Assembly (NCBI RefSeq): GCF_029433095.1
Contig: NZ_JARNTX010000002.1
Coordinates: 124,001-188,000 of the forward strand
Direction: 5' to 3'
Source: Hymenobacter sp. YC55
Lineage (GTDB): Bacteria; Bacteroidota; Bacteroidia; Cytophagales; Hymenobacteraceae
Length of the DNA: 64,000 nucleotides
The position numbers and the translations under genes were made by a program. Below, piece by piece: positions 1-8,344 of this stretch (its first letter is position 1; every line of letters starts with the position of its first letter). The notes below the pieces were generated by a model. The model had not been told where the DNA came from. It searched no databases and was given only the letters and a program-made list of their open reading frames with translations.

Positions 1-473
1 GCTTCGTACTCCGTCATCCGGGTTTTCACGTTCACGGCCAGGTCGGGGGCCACGTCGTAGTAGTCCTTGATGGCGTAGGGCGAGCCGGCGCGGCCTTTCA
101 CGATGTCGGCATCGTCGGGGCCGGGGCCACCCTGCGCGGTGTAGTCGGTCATGGTGGCGTGCTCAATCACGCCGGTGTACCACACGTGCGAGACGCCCAT
201 CTTCTTGATTTCCTGGAGCGCCTTGTCGGTGATGTCGTTGAACTTGCCGGTGCCGTTCTCCTGCACGGTACCGTAGGGTTTGTTGACAGCGGTTTTGTTG
301 CCGAACAGGCGGGTCATCAACTGATAGATGACCAGTTTGTGGTCCTGAGGAACCTCCTCGGTGGTGTTCGGATCCGCAAGGAAGACAGTATCGGACACGG
401 GCTGAGCTATACGCGAGAATGGAAAAGTAAAAGCGGCCAACGCAAGCATGGCCGGCAAGACAAGTTTCTTCAT
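1..473 (-). CDS. Alpha-amylase family (GH13) protein, N-terminal part only
   Basis: The gene starts at an ATG at 471-473 and runs off the left edge, so only about 157 N-terminal residues are visible. It opens with a signal peptide (MKKLVLPAMLALAAFTFPFS). After a short linker comes VIYQLMTRLFGNK, then KFNDITDKALQEIKKMGVSHVWYTGV, shown here only as the pattern 'start of barrel strand 1, then ..LKxMGVSHVWxTG' of a GH13 (beta/alpha)8 barrel. The catalytic Asp/Glu/Asp lie beyond the edge. It is probably exported and acts on alpha-1,4-glucans. The adjacent same-strand gene is another GH13 enzyme, which supports a starch or glycogen degradation pair. The family call is good; substrate and full length cannot be judged. 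Confidence 0.8.
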   Translation of the reverse strand, partial: MKKLVLPAMLALAAFTFPFSRIAQPVSDTVFLADPNTTEEVPQDHKLVIYQLMTRLFGNKTAVNKPYGTVQENGTGKFNDITDKALQEIKKMGVSHVWYTGVIEHATMTDYTAQGGPGPDDADIVKGRAGSPYAIKDYYDVAPDLAVNVKTRMTEYE

Positions 474-648
474 ACGGGGCGGGGGGCAGAAGTTTGCGTG
501 GCTGCGGGCATTTGTGCTGGAGTTGCGGGCCGACAGGTGGCGCAGAGAGGTAGGCAGAAAGCGTACACGATTCTATAAACTAGGCACCTAGCAGTACGTT
601 GCGGTGCCTTATTCTACTAAGAATCGTGAAACCACTATAAATAAAGCA

Positions 649-2553
649 CTATTTCTTTAACTCCACCACCCAAGCCGTCCGGCCCGGCACCTTTACCGTT
701 TTCAAATCTGTAATTGCCGCCCCCGTCGTCACCTCCACACCTGAGGAAAACCCATTGAGCCGTTCAGCAAACCGCGCCATGTCCACGGTTTTCTCGTCTT
801 TGTTGGAGTTCATCATCACCATCACCGTGCCAGCATCGGAGTAGCGGAAATACGTGTACACGCCCTGGTCGGGGATGAACTGCATGAGCTTGCCGGCGTG
901 CAAAAACTCGTGCGTACGACGGTAGTTGGCCAGCTTGCTTACGTAGTCGAACGCCTCGGCCTCTTGGCCAGAACGCGACGTGAACAAGTTCTTTTTGTCG
1001 CCCGGAAAGCCGCCGGGAAAGTCCTCTCGTACCTTGCCATCGGGGTTCGAGAAGTTCTTCATCAGCACTTCCGTACCGTAGTAAAGCTGCGGAATGCCGC
1101 GCGTGGTGAGCAGCCACGCTACCCCCATCTTATACTTGGCAAAGTCCTCCCCTATCACCGAGTAGAAACGGCTCATGTCGTGGTTGTCGAGGAACACCAC
1201 GTTGCGCATAGGGTTTTCATAGAGCCAATCGTCGTGCAGGGTATAGTAGAGCTTGCTGATGCCCTCGGTCCAGCCCGCATCTTTAGTTAGCGCCTCATTA
1301 ATAGCGTATTGCAGCTGAAAGTCCGTGACGCCGGGCAGGTTGCTCTTGAACCCGTCGGTGGATGGCAGGATGTTACGGGCGAAGTAGGCTTGTTGCGCCG
1401 TGCCCTGCACCCACGTTTCGCCAAACATCCCCAACTGCGGATACTCGTCCAGCAGTGCTTGGCCCCACTGCATCAGGAAGTTGCGGTCCGAGTACGAGTA
1501 GGTATCAATGCGGTAGGCGTCGATGCCAGTGTTTTCCACCCACCACAAGTTGTTCTGGATGACGTAGGTTGCCACCAGCGGATTGCTCTGGTTGAGGTCG
1601 GGCATGGTGGTATCGAACCAGCCTTCCCCGAACAGCTTCCGGTCGTATTGGGAGCCGTGAGGGTCGTTGAAGGCCGCGTCGCGGAAGGAACTGCGCGTGA
1701 AGGTGGGCCACTGGTGAAACCAGTCTTTGGCGGGCTGGTCGCGGAACAGAAAGTTTTCCGAGCCCATGTGGTTGAGCACCACGTCCTGCACCACTTTCAG
1801 CCCGTTTTGGTGGGCGTTGCGCACAAAGGCGCGGTACTCCTCGTTGGTGCCGTAGCGGCGGTCCACATTGTAGTAGTCGGTGAGGGCGTAGCCGTGGTAA
1901 CTGGCCTTGGGCTGGTCGTTTTCCACGATGGGCGTAAGCCACAAGGCCGTAGCGCCGAGCGTTTTAAAGTAGTCGAAGTGGTTGGCTATGCCTTTCAGGT
2001 CGCCGCCGTGGCGGCTGTACATCGAGTCGCGGGCCGCGGCCGGAGCCCGCATGCCTTTGATATAGTCGTTCTTGGGGTCGCCGTTCGAGAACCGGTCTGG
2101 CATCAGGAAGTAGATGAAATCCTGCGTGGTCAGGCCCTGCACCTGCGTTTTGTCGCCGGGCGTGGTACGGGCTTTCAACTCGTAGCTATAGCTGAAGTTC
2201 TTCGCTCCTTTAAACTCCAGCTTCAACTGACCCGGCTTGGCAGTCGGGCTAATGGTAAGGTTGACTACCAGATAGTTGGGGCTTTCCAGCTTCTGCGTAC
2301 CGTCCAGCGTCACGCCTTCGTAGCGCAAGCTGGCGGTGCTGTTGGCTATGCCGGGGCCGTGCACCAGCAGCTGGAGCTTCGGGTTCTTCATGCCTACCCA
2401 CCAGAAAGTTGGATCAATACGGGTGATGCCGGCGGGCTTTTTGGCGGGAGCAGCTGGTGAACTTGCTAAGTCGGAGTTGGAATGCGCTTCGGCAACCGAT
2501 GCCGCCAACAGACTAGCTACCAGCGCCGGTAGCAGGAAGTGGAACGATTTCAT
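649..2553 (-). CDS. GH13 alpha-amylase / cyclomaltodextrinase-type glucan hydrolase
   Basis: This 634-residue protein has a signal peptide (first ~23 residues, ending AEA) and an N-terminal immunoglobulin-like domain of the cyclomaltodextrinase/neopullulanase type (about 45-130). The GH13 barrel follows (about 145-520), then a small beta-sandwich C-domain. All four GH13 motifs are present: DVVLNH, GIDAYRIDT (nucleophile D350), GETW (acid/base E379) and FLDNHD (transition-state stabiliser D459). It should hydrolyse maltodextrins or cyclodextrins in the periplasm or at the surface, resembling SusA-type neopullulanases. It sits just upstream, on the same strand, of another GH13 gene at the left edge and close to a glucan phosphorylase homologue, suggesting a small alpha-glucan locus. 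Exact specificity is inferred. Confidence 0.9.
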   Translation of the reverse strand: MKSFHFLLPALVASLLAASVAEAHSNSDLASSPAAPAKKPAGITRIDPTFWWVGMKNPKLQLLVHGPGIANSTASLRYEGVTLDGTQKLESPNYLVVNLTISPTAKPGQLKLEFKGAKNFSYSYELKARTTPGDKTQVQGLTTQDFIYFLMPDRFSNGDPKNDYIKGMRAPAAARDSMYSRHGGDLKGIANHFDYFKTLGATALWLTPIVENDQPKASYHGYALTDYYNVDRRYGTNEEYRAFVRNAHQNGLKVVQDVVLNHMGSENFLFRDQPAKDWFHQWPTFTRSSFRDAAFNDPHGSQYDRKLFGEGWFDTTMPDLNQSNPLVATYVIQNNLWWVENTGIDAYRIDTYSYSDRNFLMQWGQALLDEYPQLGMFGETWVQGTAQQAYFARNILPSTDGFKSNLPGVTDFQLQYAINEALTKDAGWTEGISKLYYTLHDDWLYENPMRNVVFLDNHDMSRFYSVIGEDFAKYKMGVAWLLTTRGIPQLYYGTEVLMKNFSNPDGKVREDFPGGFPGDKKNLFTSRSGQEAEAFDYVSKLANYRRTHEFLHAGKLMQFIPDQGVYTYFRYSDAGTVMVMMNSNKDEKTVDMARFAERLNGFSSGVEVTTGAAITDLKTVKVPGRTAWVVELKK

Positions 2554-2796
2554 GGGAATTTGGGACTTGATGGGGGCGGTAAGGTAACAAGCCCCTCCCT
2601 AGAACCCTAGCATCCTCGCCAGGCAGCCTCTACAGCAGAATTTAACCGCTGTCTAAAAGCAGAAAGCCCCACCAAATGGCGAGGCTTTCAGAAACGAATA
2701 GGAATAAAGGATTTTCGAGTGTTTCAGCAGTTGTCTCGCACTGTTGTTCACTATCTAACTCATAGGAATAGCAGTTCCTAGTGTTAAAGCTAGACG

Positions 2797-2857
2797 ACTA
2801 CCTCTCGACTCTCCTCAGCTGATGCTACGCATCTAGCAAGGAGAGTCGAGAGGTAGT
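2797..2857. repeat. Palindromic intergenic repeat, family A (19-bp stem)
   Basis: Arms 2797-2815 (ACTACCTCTCGACTCTCCT) and 2839-2857 are exact reverse complements. The 23-nt spacer itself contains a small GATGC/GCATC hairpin. It lies in the 550-bp gap between two minus-strand genes. A degenerate copy in the opposite orientation follows at 3009-3056. Confidence 0.85.
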
Positions 2858-2884
2858 TGGCCAATCCTTGAACATTCATCTCTG

Positions 2885-2985
2885 AACGTCATGCTGAGCT
2901 TGCCGAAGCATCTCGCTAGTGTGGTAAATCCCTTATGAGTTCAACGACTCGAGCGAGATGCTTCGACTGCGCTCAGCATGACGTT
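2885..2985. repeat. Palindromic intergenic repeat, family B (GTCATGCTGAGC type)
   Basis: Arms 2885-2917 and 2952-2985 are inverted copies of about 33 nt with a few differences in the middle, starting AACGTCATGCTGAGC and ending CGAAGCATCTCGCT. The same core recurs at 48146-48240 between tyrA and the DAHP synthase gene, so this is a dispersed family and not a gene-specific terminator. No ORF is associated with it. Confidence 0.85.
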
Positions 2986-3008
2986 CTTAGGTGGTCGTTC
3001 TACCACGT

Positions 3009-3056
3009 GAACTACCTCGAACTCCTCCTTGCTAGATGCACCACATCAGCTGAAAA
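3009..3056. repeat. Degenerate inverted copy of family A repeat
   Basis: The stretch AACTACCTCgaactcCTCCTTGCTAGATGC..CATCAGCTGA (split here for length) follows the reverse complement of the repeat at 2797-2857 with scattered substitutions. It directly abuts the terminator hairpin of the next gene. The palindrome core is eroded, so it looks like an old copy. Confidence 0.65.
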
Positions 3057-3092
3057 GGAAAACTAGGCTGCTAGCTGCAGTCCTAGTTTTCC
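3057..3092 (-). terminator. Hairpin terminator after the lipoprotein gene
   Basis: GGAAAACTAGG (3057-3067) pairs with CCTAGTTTTCC (3082-3092), about 12 nt beyond the stop codon of the minus-strand gene ending at 3105. Read on the minus strand the right arm ends in a T-rich stretch, as expected for a factor-independent terminator. Confidence 0.6.
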
Positions 3093-3104
3093 CTTATGTA
3101 GCCG

Positions 3105-4550
3105 CTACTGCAACTTGGCCAGCCAGAGCGAGGCGTTGAGGTGCAGGCGGGAGTGGCTTGGGTTTTCATTCCAGCCGTCGTAGACGGTATTGCCGGGTGA
3201 GCCGGTACCGTCGTCGGCGGGCGAGGAGTCACCGATGATAACGACGCGGCCCGAGCCGAAGGTGCTGCTGGCAGCCATAGCCAAGCTATTGCCTTGCGTG
3301 GCGGAAGTGCGCCAGATTAGGCCCTGCACCGTGCTGTTGGCGGTGGGGTTGAGGGTCATGGTGGCGCCGTTGTGGAAGGAAAGTTGCGTCACGGAACCCT
3401 GCGACCCGTTCAGAATCGGGTTGGTACCGGTGCGCACGTTGCTGCTGTTTTCTACGATGTTGTCGAGATTCACCGTGAAGCCGAAGGGGTTAGCCTGCAC
3501 CGAATTGTTCTGCATCAGGTCGTTCCAGATGTCGGGCGAGTCGTAGCCGTCGTTGTTGCGGTCTGAGATGTCGTGGTCGGAAATCATGAACAGGCCGCCA
3601 CCGTTCTGCACGAACCGCAGGATGGCCGTTTTCTCGGCGGCCGTGAAGATGATGTTCGGCTCATCAACGACGAATACGCTGTAGTAGCTCAAATCCTGTG
3701 GGTTAGCGGTGTTGCCGTAGCTGATGGCCGCGCCGGCTGGTAGCTGCTCTACCGTGTGACCCTGCTTGGCCAAGGCCACGCCCCACGCCGAAATAGCACC
3801 CGTCCAGTAGGTTTCGGCGGTGGTGCTGGTGATGCCGCTTTGCGCCGGCGACGGGTAGCGCGAGGCTACACCGCTGTTCACGTCGAGCACCCAATCGGCA
3901 TTGCCCGCCAGCTCGCCGTGCGAACCGTCAAAGAGAAACTTCTTGCCGCCGGTAGCAGGTGGCGGCGTGGTGCCACCCCCGTCGGTGCCGTACTGCTCCA
4001 CCGTCACGTTGTCGATGTTGATGCGGTTGGTGCCGCCCGAAATCTTGCGGATTTGCAGCCGTACGCTGCCGCTTAGGTTCACGCTGAACGAAGCCGTGCT
4101 CAGCGTGGCGCTGCTGCTCGTGATGGTGCTGCCCACTTTCACGTAGGAGCTGCCGCTGTTCTGGCTTACCCACAGCTCCCACTGCGAGCTAGCATCGGTG
4201 CCGTATACGGCGTGGCCGACCGTCACGACGCTCGCGCCGGTGGTGGTATTGAAGTTCATGCCCACCGTGCCCACGTTGCGCACCCGCACCGATTGGCTGC
4301 CGGTTTTGGCGTCGGCGGTGGTGTTGCCGATTAGGGCGTCGTTCAAGGTCCAGGAGCCGGAGCCGAGCGTGACGGAGCCCGTGGTGTAGGCGGTTTTGGT
4401 GCCGGTTTCAAACCCTTCCGGAAATCCGGCGGCGCTAACATCAGCAGCGGCAGTCGTTGCGCTAGGAGCGGCGCTTGGCGTAGGCTCTACTTTAGAGCAA
4501 GCAACCGACAAAGTCAGGAGCGCGGTGGCAAGTAAAGGAGTGAACTTCAT
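3105..4550 (-). CDS. Secreted lipoprotein with jelly-roll and GATase-like domains
   Basis: This 481-residue protein has a lipoprotein signal peptide (lipobox LSVAC, Cys18) and a Ser/Thr/Ala-rich linker. A beta-rich domain follows (about 45-190) with the pattern of a jelly-roll module (GFETGTKTAY..., then NRINIDNVTVEQYG). After a GGGTTPPP linker comes an alpha/beta domain (about 200-480): KFLFDGSHGE, YYSVFVVDEPN, FVQNGGGLFMISDHD, GRVVIIGDSSP. That order resembles ThuA/DUF4350-type class I glutamine amidotransferase-like folds found in secreted proteins. I do not recognise a specific enzyme. The promoter-like box at 4591-4598 would give a ~35-nt leader and fits this start. Confidence 0.75.
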   Translation of the reverse strand: MKFTPLLATALLTLSVACSKVEPTPSAAPSATTAAADVSAAGFPEGFETGTKTAYTTGSVTLGSGSWTLNDALIGNTTADAKTGSQSVRVRNVGTVGMNFNTTTGASVVTVGHAVYGTDASSQWELWVSQNSGSSYVKVGSTITSSSATLSTASFSVNLSGSVRLQIRKISGGTNRINIDNVTVEQYGTDGGGTTPPPATGGKKFLFDGSHGELAGNADWVLDVNSGVASRYPSPAQSGITSTTAETYWTGAISAWGVALAKQGHTVEQLPAGAAISYGNTANPQDLSYYSVFVVDEPNIIFTAAEKTAILRFVQNGGGLFMISDHDISDRNNDGYDSPDIWNDLMQNNSVQANPFGFTVNLDNIVENSSNVRTGTNPILNGSQGSVTQLSFHNGATMTLNPTANSTVQGLIWRTSATQGNSLAMAASSTFGSGRVVIIGDSSPADDGTGSPGNTVYDGWNENPSHSRLHLNASLWLAKLQ

Positions 4551-4590
4551 CTAAGCTTGTTTAGGGTTGAGGTGGAGTAGGACAAGAGCG

Positions 4591-4624
4591 CAAAACTACC
4601 TAGTCAATCAGCCAGTTAGGCCAA
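4591..4624 (-). promoter_or_regulatory. Bacteroidota-type promoter for the lipoprotein gene
   Basis: On the minus strand the sequence reads TTG (4622-4624), 23 nt, then TAGTTTTG (4591-4598), a perfect match to the TAnnTTTG -7 box. The start codon at 4550 lies about 40 nt downstream. Confidence 0.55.
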
Positions 4625-4990
4625 GATTGATGTTACGGTTGTGTCAAGTTACAACGGGTTGGGTTCTTGGTACCATCCAAACCATATGCATTTTATTATA
4701 TGAATTTCACTATCTATAGTGCCCTTCAGCTTATCCTGAATACCGAGCTTTAGAAGCGGACGAACCATACATAGCAGCCTTTTGCCTTGGTTTTCCTGCT
4801 GCCCTACACGCGTCTACTTTCGGCCCTGATTTTCTGCTAGCTCCCTCCGTGCAGGCGTATCGCACTTTGTTTTTCACTCGGAATGTCCGCACCTTGGCCG
4901 GTGCTTGCCCCGAACGTATTGCTGTACTGGCCGTATGTCGGGGCGGTGGGTAGCTTGGTTGAGCTGCCTTTTCTCTGACCTTTCTTCTCG
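4625..4990. other. Intergenic stretch before the glucan phosphorylase gene
   Basis: This is the upstream part of the gap between two divergent genes. I see no plausible gene; the short ORFs here are overlaps of the neighbouring reading frame. TAGCTTGG near 4951 is a weak -7-like box for the downstream plus-strand gene. Confidence 0.4.
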
Positions 4991-6643
4991 ATGGCTTTCG
5001 AATTTAAACCCTACACTCCCGCTGCCGAATTCACGACGCAGGCGGCCTACTTCTCCATGGAATTTGCGCTGGATCAGGCGCTCAAAACCTATTCCGGGGG
5101 CCTCGGCTTCCTGGCTGGCTCGCATATGCGGTCAGCCTATGAACTCAAGCAAAACCTCGTAGGTATTGGCATTCTGTGGAGCTTCGGCTACTACGACCAG
5201 GGCCGCAACGAAGACCAAACCATGCGCGCCGACTTCCGCCAGAAGTCGTATTCCTTCCTCCAGGACACGGGCATCACCTTCCCCATCACCATTCACGATG
5301 TGGATGTGCACGTGCGCGCGCTCTACCTCGCCCCCGACACGTTCGGTACGGCCCCCATGTTCTTCCTCACCACCGACATTCCCGAAAACGACTTTATCTC
5401 GCGTACTATCTCCCACCATCTCTACGACGCCGACACGGCTGCTCGTATCGCGCAAAGCATTCTGCTTGGCGTAGGTGGCGGTAAGCTGCTCGACATATTA
5501 GGCGTGAATGTGGATGTGTACCACCTCAACGAGGGCCACGGCTTGCCGCTGGCGTTCTACCTCTACGAAAAGCACGGCCGCCAGCTCGAAGAAGTGCGTA
5601 AGCGACTGGTATTCACCACGCACACGCCCGAGTTAGCCGGCAACGAGGAACATCCGCTGCCGCTGCTGGCCAAGATGTCGTTCTTTGGGTCGGTGCCTGC
5701 CGAGGAAATCAGGCAGGTAGCTGGCGTAGAAAACGACCAGCTGAACTACACGCTTACTGCCCTGCGCTTCTCGCGCCTCTCCAACGGCGTAAGCAAAGTG
5801 CACGGCACCGTAGCCAACGAAATGTGGGGCAGCAACAAAGGCATTTGCCCCATCATTGCCATTACCAACGCCCAAAACGGCACCTACTGGCGCGACCAGC
5901 AACTGCACGCCGCCCTCGAAGCCAACGACGACACAGCCCTACTCGCCCGCAAGCGCAAGCTGAAAAAGCAGCTGTTTGACATCGTAGCCGACCAAACCGG
6001 CACCCTGCTCAACCCCGATGTGCTGACCGTAGTGTGGGCCCGCCGCTTCGCCGGCTACAAGCGCGCCGACCTGATTCTGCGCCACTTCGATCGGTTCCTG
6101 AGCATCATCAACAACGCCGACCGGCCGGTGCAAGTGCTATGGGCCGGCAAGCCATACCCCAAGGACTACGGCGCCATTGGCCTTTTCAACGATATCATCC
6201 GCAAAGTCAAGCCGCTCAACAACTGCGCTGTCCTAACGGGGTATGAGCTAACCCTGTCCGGCTACCTCAAGCGCGGCTCCGATATCTGGCTGAACACACC
6301 CCGCTACCCCCGCGAAGCCTCTGGCACTAGCGGCATGACCGCCGCCATGAACGGCTCGGTCAGCCTGAGCATTGCCGACGGTTGGGTACCTGAATTTGCC
6401 CGCCACGGCGAAAACAGCTTCATCATCCCTCACACCGACCCCTACCAGGCCGACAACGTGAAGGACGACATCGAGGCAACTAGCCTGCTCGACGTGCTGG
6501 AAAACGAAATCGTGCCGCTCTACTACGGCCAGCCCGATAAGTATTTGGAAGTAGTGAAAACCGCCATGCGCGAAGTAGAACCCGAGTTCGAATCGCACCG
6601 CATGGCCACCGAGTACTACCAAAAGCTGTATAACGCGAAATAG
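4991..6643 (+). CDS. GT35 alpha-glucan phosphorylase homologue lacking the PLP lysine
   Basis: This 550-residue protein is of the short (Thermotoga/AgpA-like) glycogen phosphorylase type. Recognisable segments are AAYFSMEFALD, YSGGLGFLAGSH, VYHLNEGHGLPLAFY, VWARRFAGYKRADL (phosphate/glucan-site region) and EASGTSGMTAAMNGS. In characterised phosphorylases the last motif carries the lysine that forms the Schiff base with pyridoxal phosphate (GTxxMK); here that position is Thr450 (codon ACC at 6338-6340). The protein is otherwise full length with no frameshift. Family membership is clear, but phosphorolysis by the standard mechanism is doubtful; it may be a regulatory glucan binder or a divergent enzyme. 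It is cytoplasmic (no signal peptide) and lies near two GH13 genes. Confidence 0.85.
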   Translation: MAFEFKPYTPAAEFTTQAAYFSMEFALDQALKTYSGGLGFLAGSHMRSAYELKQNLVGIGILWSFGYYDQGRNEDQTMRADFRQKSYSFLQDTGITFPITIHDVDVHVRALYLAPDTFGTAPMFFLTTDIPENDFISRTISHHLYDADTAARIAQSILLGVGGGKLLDILGVNVDVYHLNEGHGLPLAFYLYEKHGRQLEEVRKRLVFTTHTPELAGNEEHPLPLLAKMSFFGSVPAEEIRQVAGVENDQLNYTLTALRFSRLSNGVSKVHGTVANEMWGSNKGICPIIAITNAQNGTYWRDQQLHAALEANDDTALLARKRKLKKQLFDIVADQTGTLLNPDVLTVVWARRFAGYKRADLILRHFDRFLSIINNADRPVQVLWAGKPYPKDYGAIGLFNDIIRKVKPLNNCAVLTGYELTLSGYLKRGSDIWLNTPRYPREASGTSGMTAAMNGSVSLSIADGWVPEFARHGENSFIIPHTDPYQADNVKDDIEATSLLDVLENEIVPLYYGQPDKYLEVVKTAMREVEPEFESHRMATEYYQKLYNAK

Positions 6644-6678
6644 CCGAAACGCAACTAACTGCTGGAAAGCTTGTTGAG

Positions 6679-6729
6679 CTCAAACACTAGCGCCCCTCCT
6701 GGTTTCAAGGAGGGGCGCTAGTGTTTGAG
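6679..6729. terminator. Bidirectional hairpin between convergent genes
   Basis: Arms 6679-6700 and 6708-6729 are exact 22-bp reverse complements (core CACTAGCGCCCCTCCT) around a 7-nt loop. It sits between the plus-strand phosphorylase homologue and the minus-strand esterase, 36 nt and 22 nt from their stops. Confidence 0.85.
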
Positions 6730-6750
6730 GTTTTGGTGCTGTTACTGGTT

Positions 6751-7350
6751 TTAGACTTTTGTTGCCAACACGCCATCCAACACGGCCCACACATTGTCCG
6801 CCAGAATCTTCTGACCGGCCGCGTTGGGGTGCACGCCATCGGGAAGGTTAAGGTGGCGCTGGCCAATTACTCCTTGCAACAGGAAGGGTACGAAGGGCAA
6901 GCTGTTCTTATCGGCTAACTCGCGGAATAAGGCCTTGAACTCGAGTGCATAGCGGGCCATGCGGTGACCACCCAAGGGGCCCAAGTCGAACGGAAATTCC
7001 AGCCCTACCAGCACAATGCGAGCTTCGGGGTACTTGAGCTTCACTTGGTCGATGATGGTTTGCAGGTTTTGGGTGGTTTCGCGGACTGGAATGCCCCGGA
7101 GCCCATCATTGGCTCCCAACGCTAGCACGAATACGTCAACGGGCTGGCGGTTTAGTACGCTGGCCAACCGCATCCGCCCGCCCGCGCTGGTTTCGCCGCT
7201 GACGCCATAATTAAAGGTTTTGTAGGACAAGCCGAGTGAATCAATCCGCTGCTGAAGCACACTAGGAAACGACGCACTGGCGGGCAGTTGGTAGCCGGCC
7301 GTCAGGCTGTCACCAAAGAAAATTATGTTTTGCATAGAAAGGAAGAGCAA
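6751..7350 (-). CDS. GDSL/SGNH-family esterase (arylesterase or lysophospholipase L1-like)
   Basis: This 199-residue protein shows the four SGNH blocks in order: FFGDSLTAGYQ (nucleophile Ser15), YGVSGETSAGG, LALGANDGLRG, and DGVHPNAAG carrying the catalytic Asp and His. The length is typical of TesA-like esterases. No signal peptide is evident. The second ATG (7333-7335, giving MQNIIFFGDS) starts right before block I and is the likelier start, since the first five residues have no family counterpart. It should hydrolyse acyl or aryl esters; the substrate is unknown. Confidence 0.85.
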   Translation of the reverse strand: MLFLSMQNIIFFGDSLTAGYQLPASASFPSVLQQRIDSLGLSYKTFNYGVSGETSAGGRMRLASVLNRQPVDVFVLALGANDGLRGIPVRETTQNLQTIIDQVKLKYPEARIVLVGLEFPFDLGPLGGHRMARYALEFKALFRELADKNSLPFVPFLLQGVIGQRHLNLPDGVHPNAAGQKILADNVWAVLDGVLATKV

Positions 7351-7554
7351 TGGGAAGACCTGCGCAACGCTAAACTCGGCACAAACTGTCGGGCTAGCTG
7401 GAGCACGACAACCACCAGGCAGCCAGGTGAAAAGCGTAGGTGCTGCAGAAACAAAAACCAGGATCTAAGGGTCTCTAACGAGGCTTAGGTGATATAAAAA
7501 CAAACGGCTAAGCAGCGTTGCAGGTTCCTGTAGTGGTTGCTTCCGGTACCTTAT

Positions 7555-7604
7555 AAAAGCCTATGGGCCCAACCTCTTTACGAAGTCGGGCCCATAGGCT
7601 TTTT
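7555..7604 (-). terminator. Hairpin terminator after the TetR gene
   Basis: AAAAGCCTATGGGCCC (7555-7570) pairs with GGGCCCATAGGCTTTT (7588-7603). It lies 34 nt past the stop codon of the minus-strand TetR gene. Read on the minus strand the right arm ends in TTTT. Confidence 0.75.
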
Positions 7605-7637
7605 GTGCAAAATGCATGTCTGGAACGCTGAGGAGAG

Positions 7638-8249
7638 CTACATGCGGGCGAAATGCGTGGTTGCCAGCCGAACCCCTTCTTCAGTGCACAAGCCGCGCAC
7701 ATAATAGAAGAAGATGTTGCGGTAAACGTCGGCCAGGTTGGTGTGGTCAGGCGGGAACACTTCCTCGTTGACAATCAAGCTGAATTGGGCCAGCATGATA
7801 CGCGCAATAAACGGCGCGTCGAGGTCGGCCCGAAACTGCCCTTCCACAATACCTTCCTGCAACAGTCGAGTAAGCAACGGGTACGAGTACTGTTGCAAAT
7901 ACTGCTGAATAGTATCCCAGGCCTGTGGATACTGCTCGCGCATCACATGATAATCGTAGTGAGGCGAGCGACGCAGCTCGTGGAGGCTATGATGGAGCAG
8001 CGCCAGCAAGCATTCCACCGGCGTACCTAAGTTACCAAACAACTGGTCGTGCTCGTAACGCTGCCGCTCTATGTTGCGCCGAACAACCTGGGTTATCAAT
8101 TCAGCCTTAGAGCCAAACTGGTAGCGAAATGCTGCTAAATCGAGGTCGAGGGCAGCTGCTATCTGCTCTTCATGTACCAATCCTAGCCCTACAGACCGGA
8201 ACAGTAAATTTGCTTTATCAAGTAATTGATGGAGTACTACTTGCTCCAT
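7638..8249 (-). CDS. TetR-family transcriptional regulator
   Basis: This 203-residue protein is typical TetR length. The N-terminal ~50 residues form the helix-turn-helix (ANLLFRSVGLGLVHEEQIAAA then LDLAAFRYQFGSKAELI, quoted in parts), with the family's hallmark F/YxxFxSKxELI ending. The C-terminal helical part would bind a ligand and dimerise. It lies on the same strand just downstream of the carotenoid genes cruF and crtD with a ~95-bp gap, so it may or may not belong to that unit. Ligand and targets are unknown. Confidence 0.85.
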   Translation of the reverse strand: MEQVVLHQLLDKANLLFRSVGLGLVHEEQIAAALDLDLAAFRYQFGSKAELITQVVRRNIERQRYEHDQLFGNLGTPVECLLALLHHSLHELRRSPHYDYHVMREQYPQAWDTIQQYLQQYSYPLLTRLLQEGIVEGQFRADLDAPFIARIMLAQFSLIVNEEVFPPDHTNLADVYRNIFFYYVRGLCTEEGVRLATTHFARM

Positions 8250-8344
8250 AGAACAAAATGGGTTGGGTGGGAATACAACTCGTTACTAACGCCGCTAATA
8301 CAAGCAAATAGTATTCCTAACTGGTTTTATTTTTCTATAGAAAG

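Noticed and set aside
1309..2460. Long plus-strand ORF (383 codons) opposite the GH13 gene
   Set aside because: It is the antisense frame of a clearly coding GH13 gene with all catalytic motifs; high GC makes antisense frames open.
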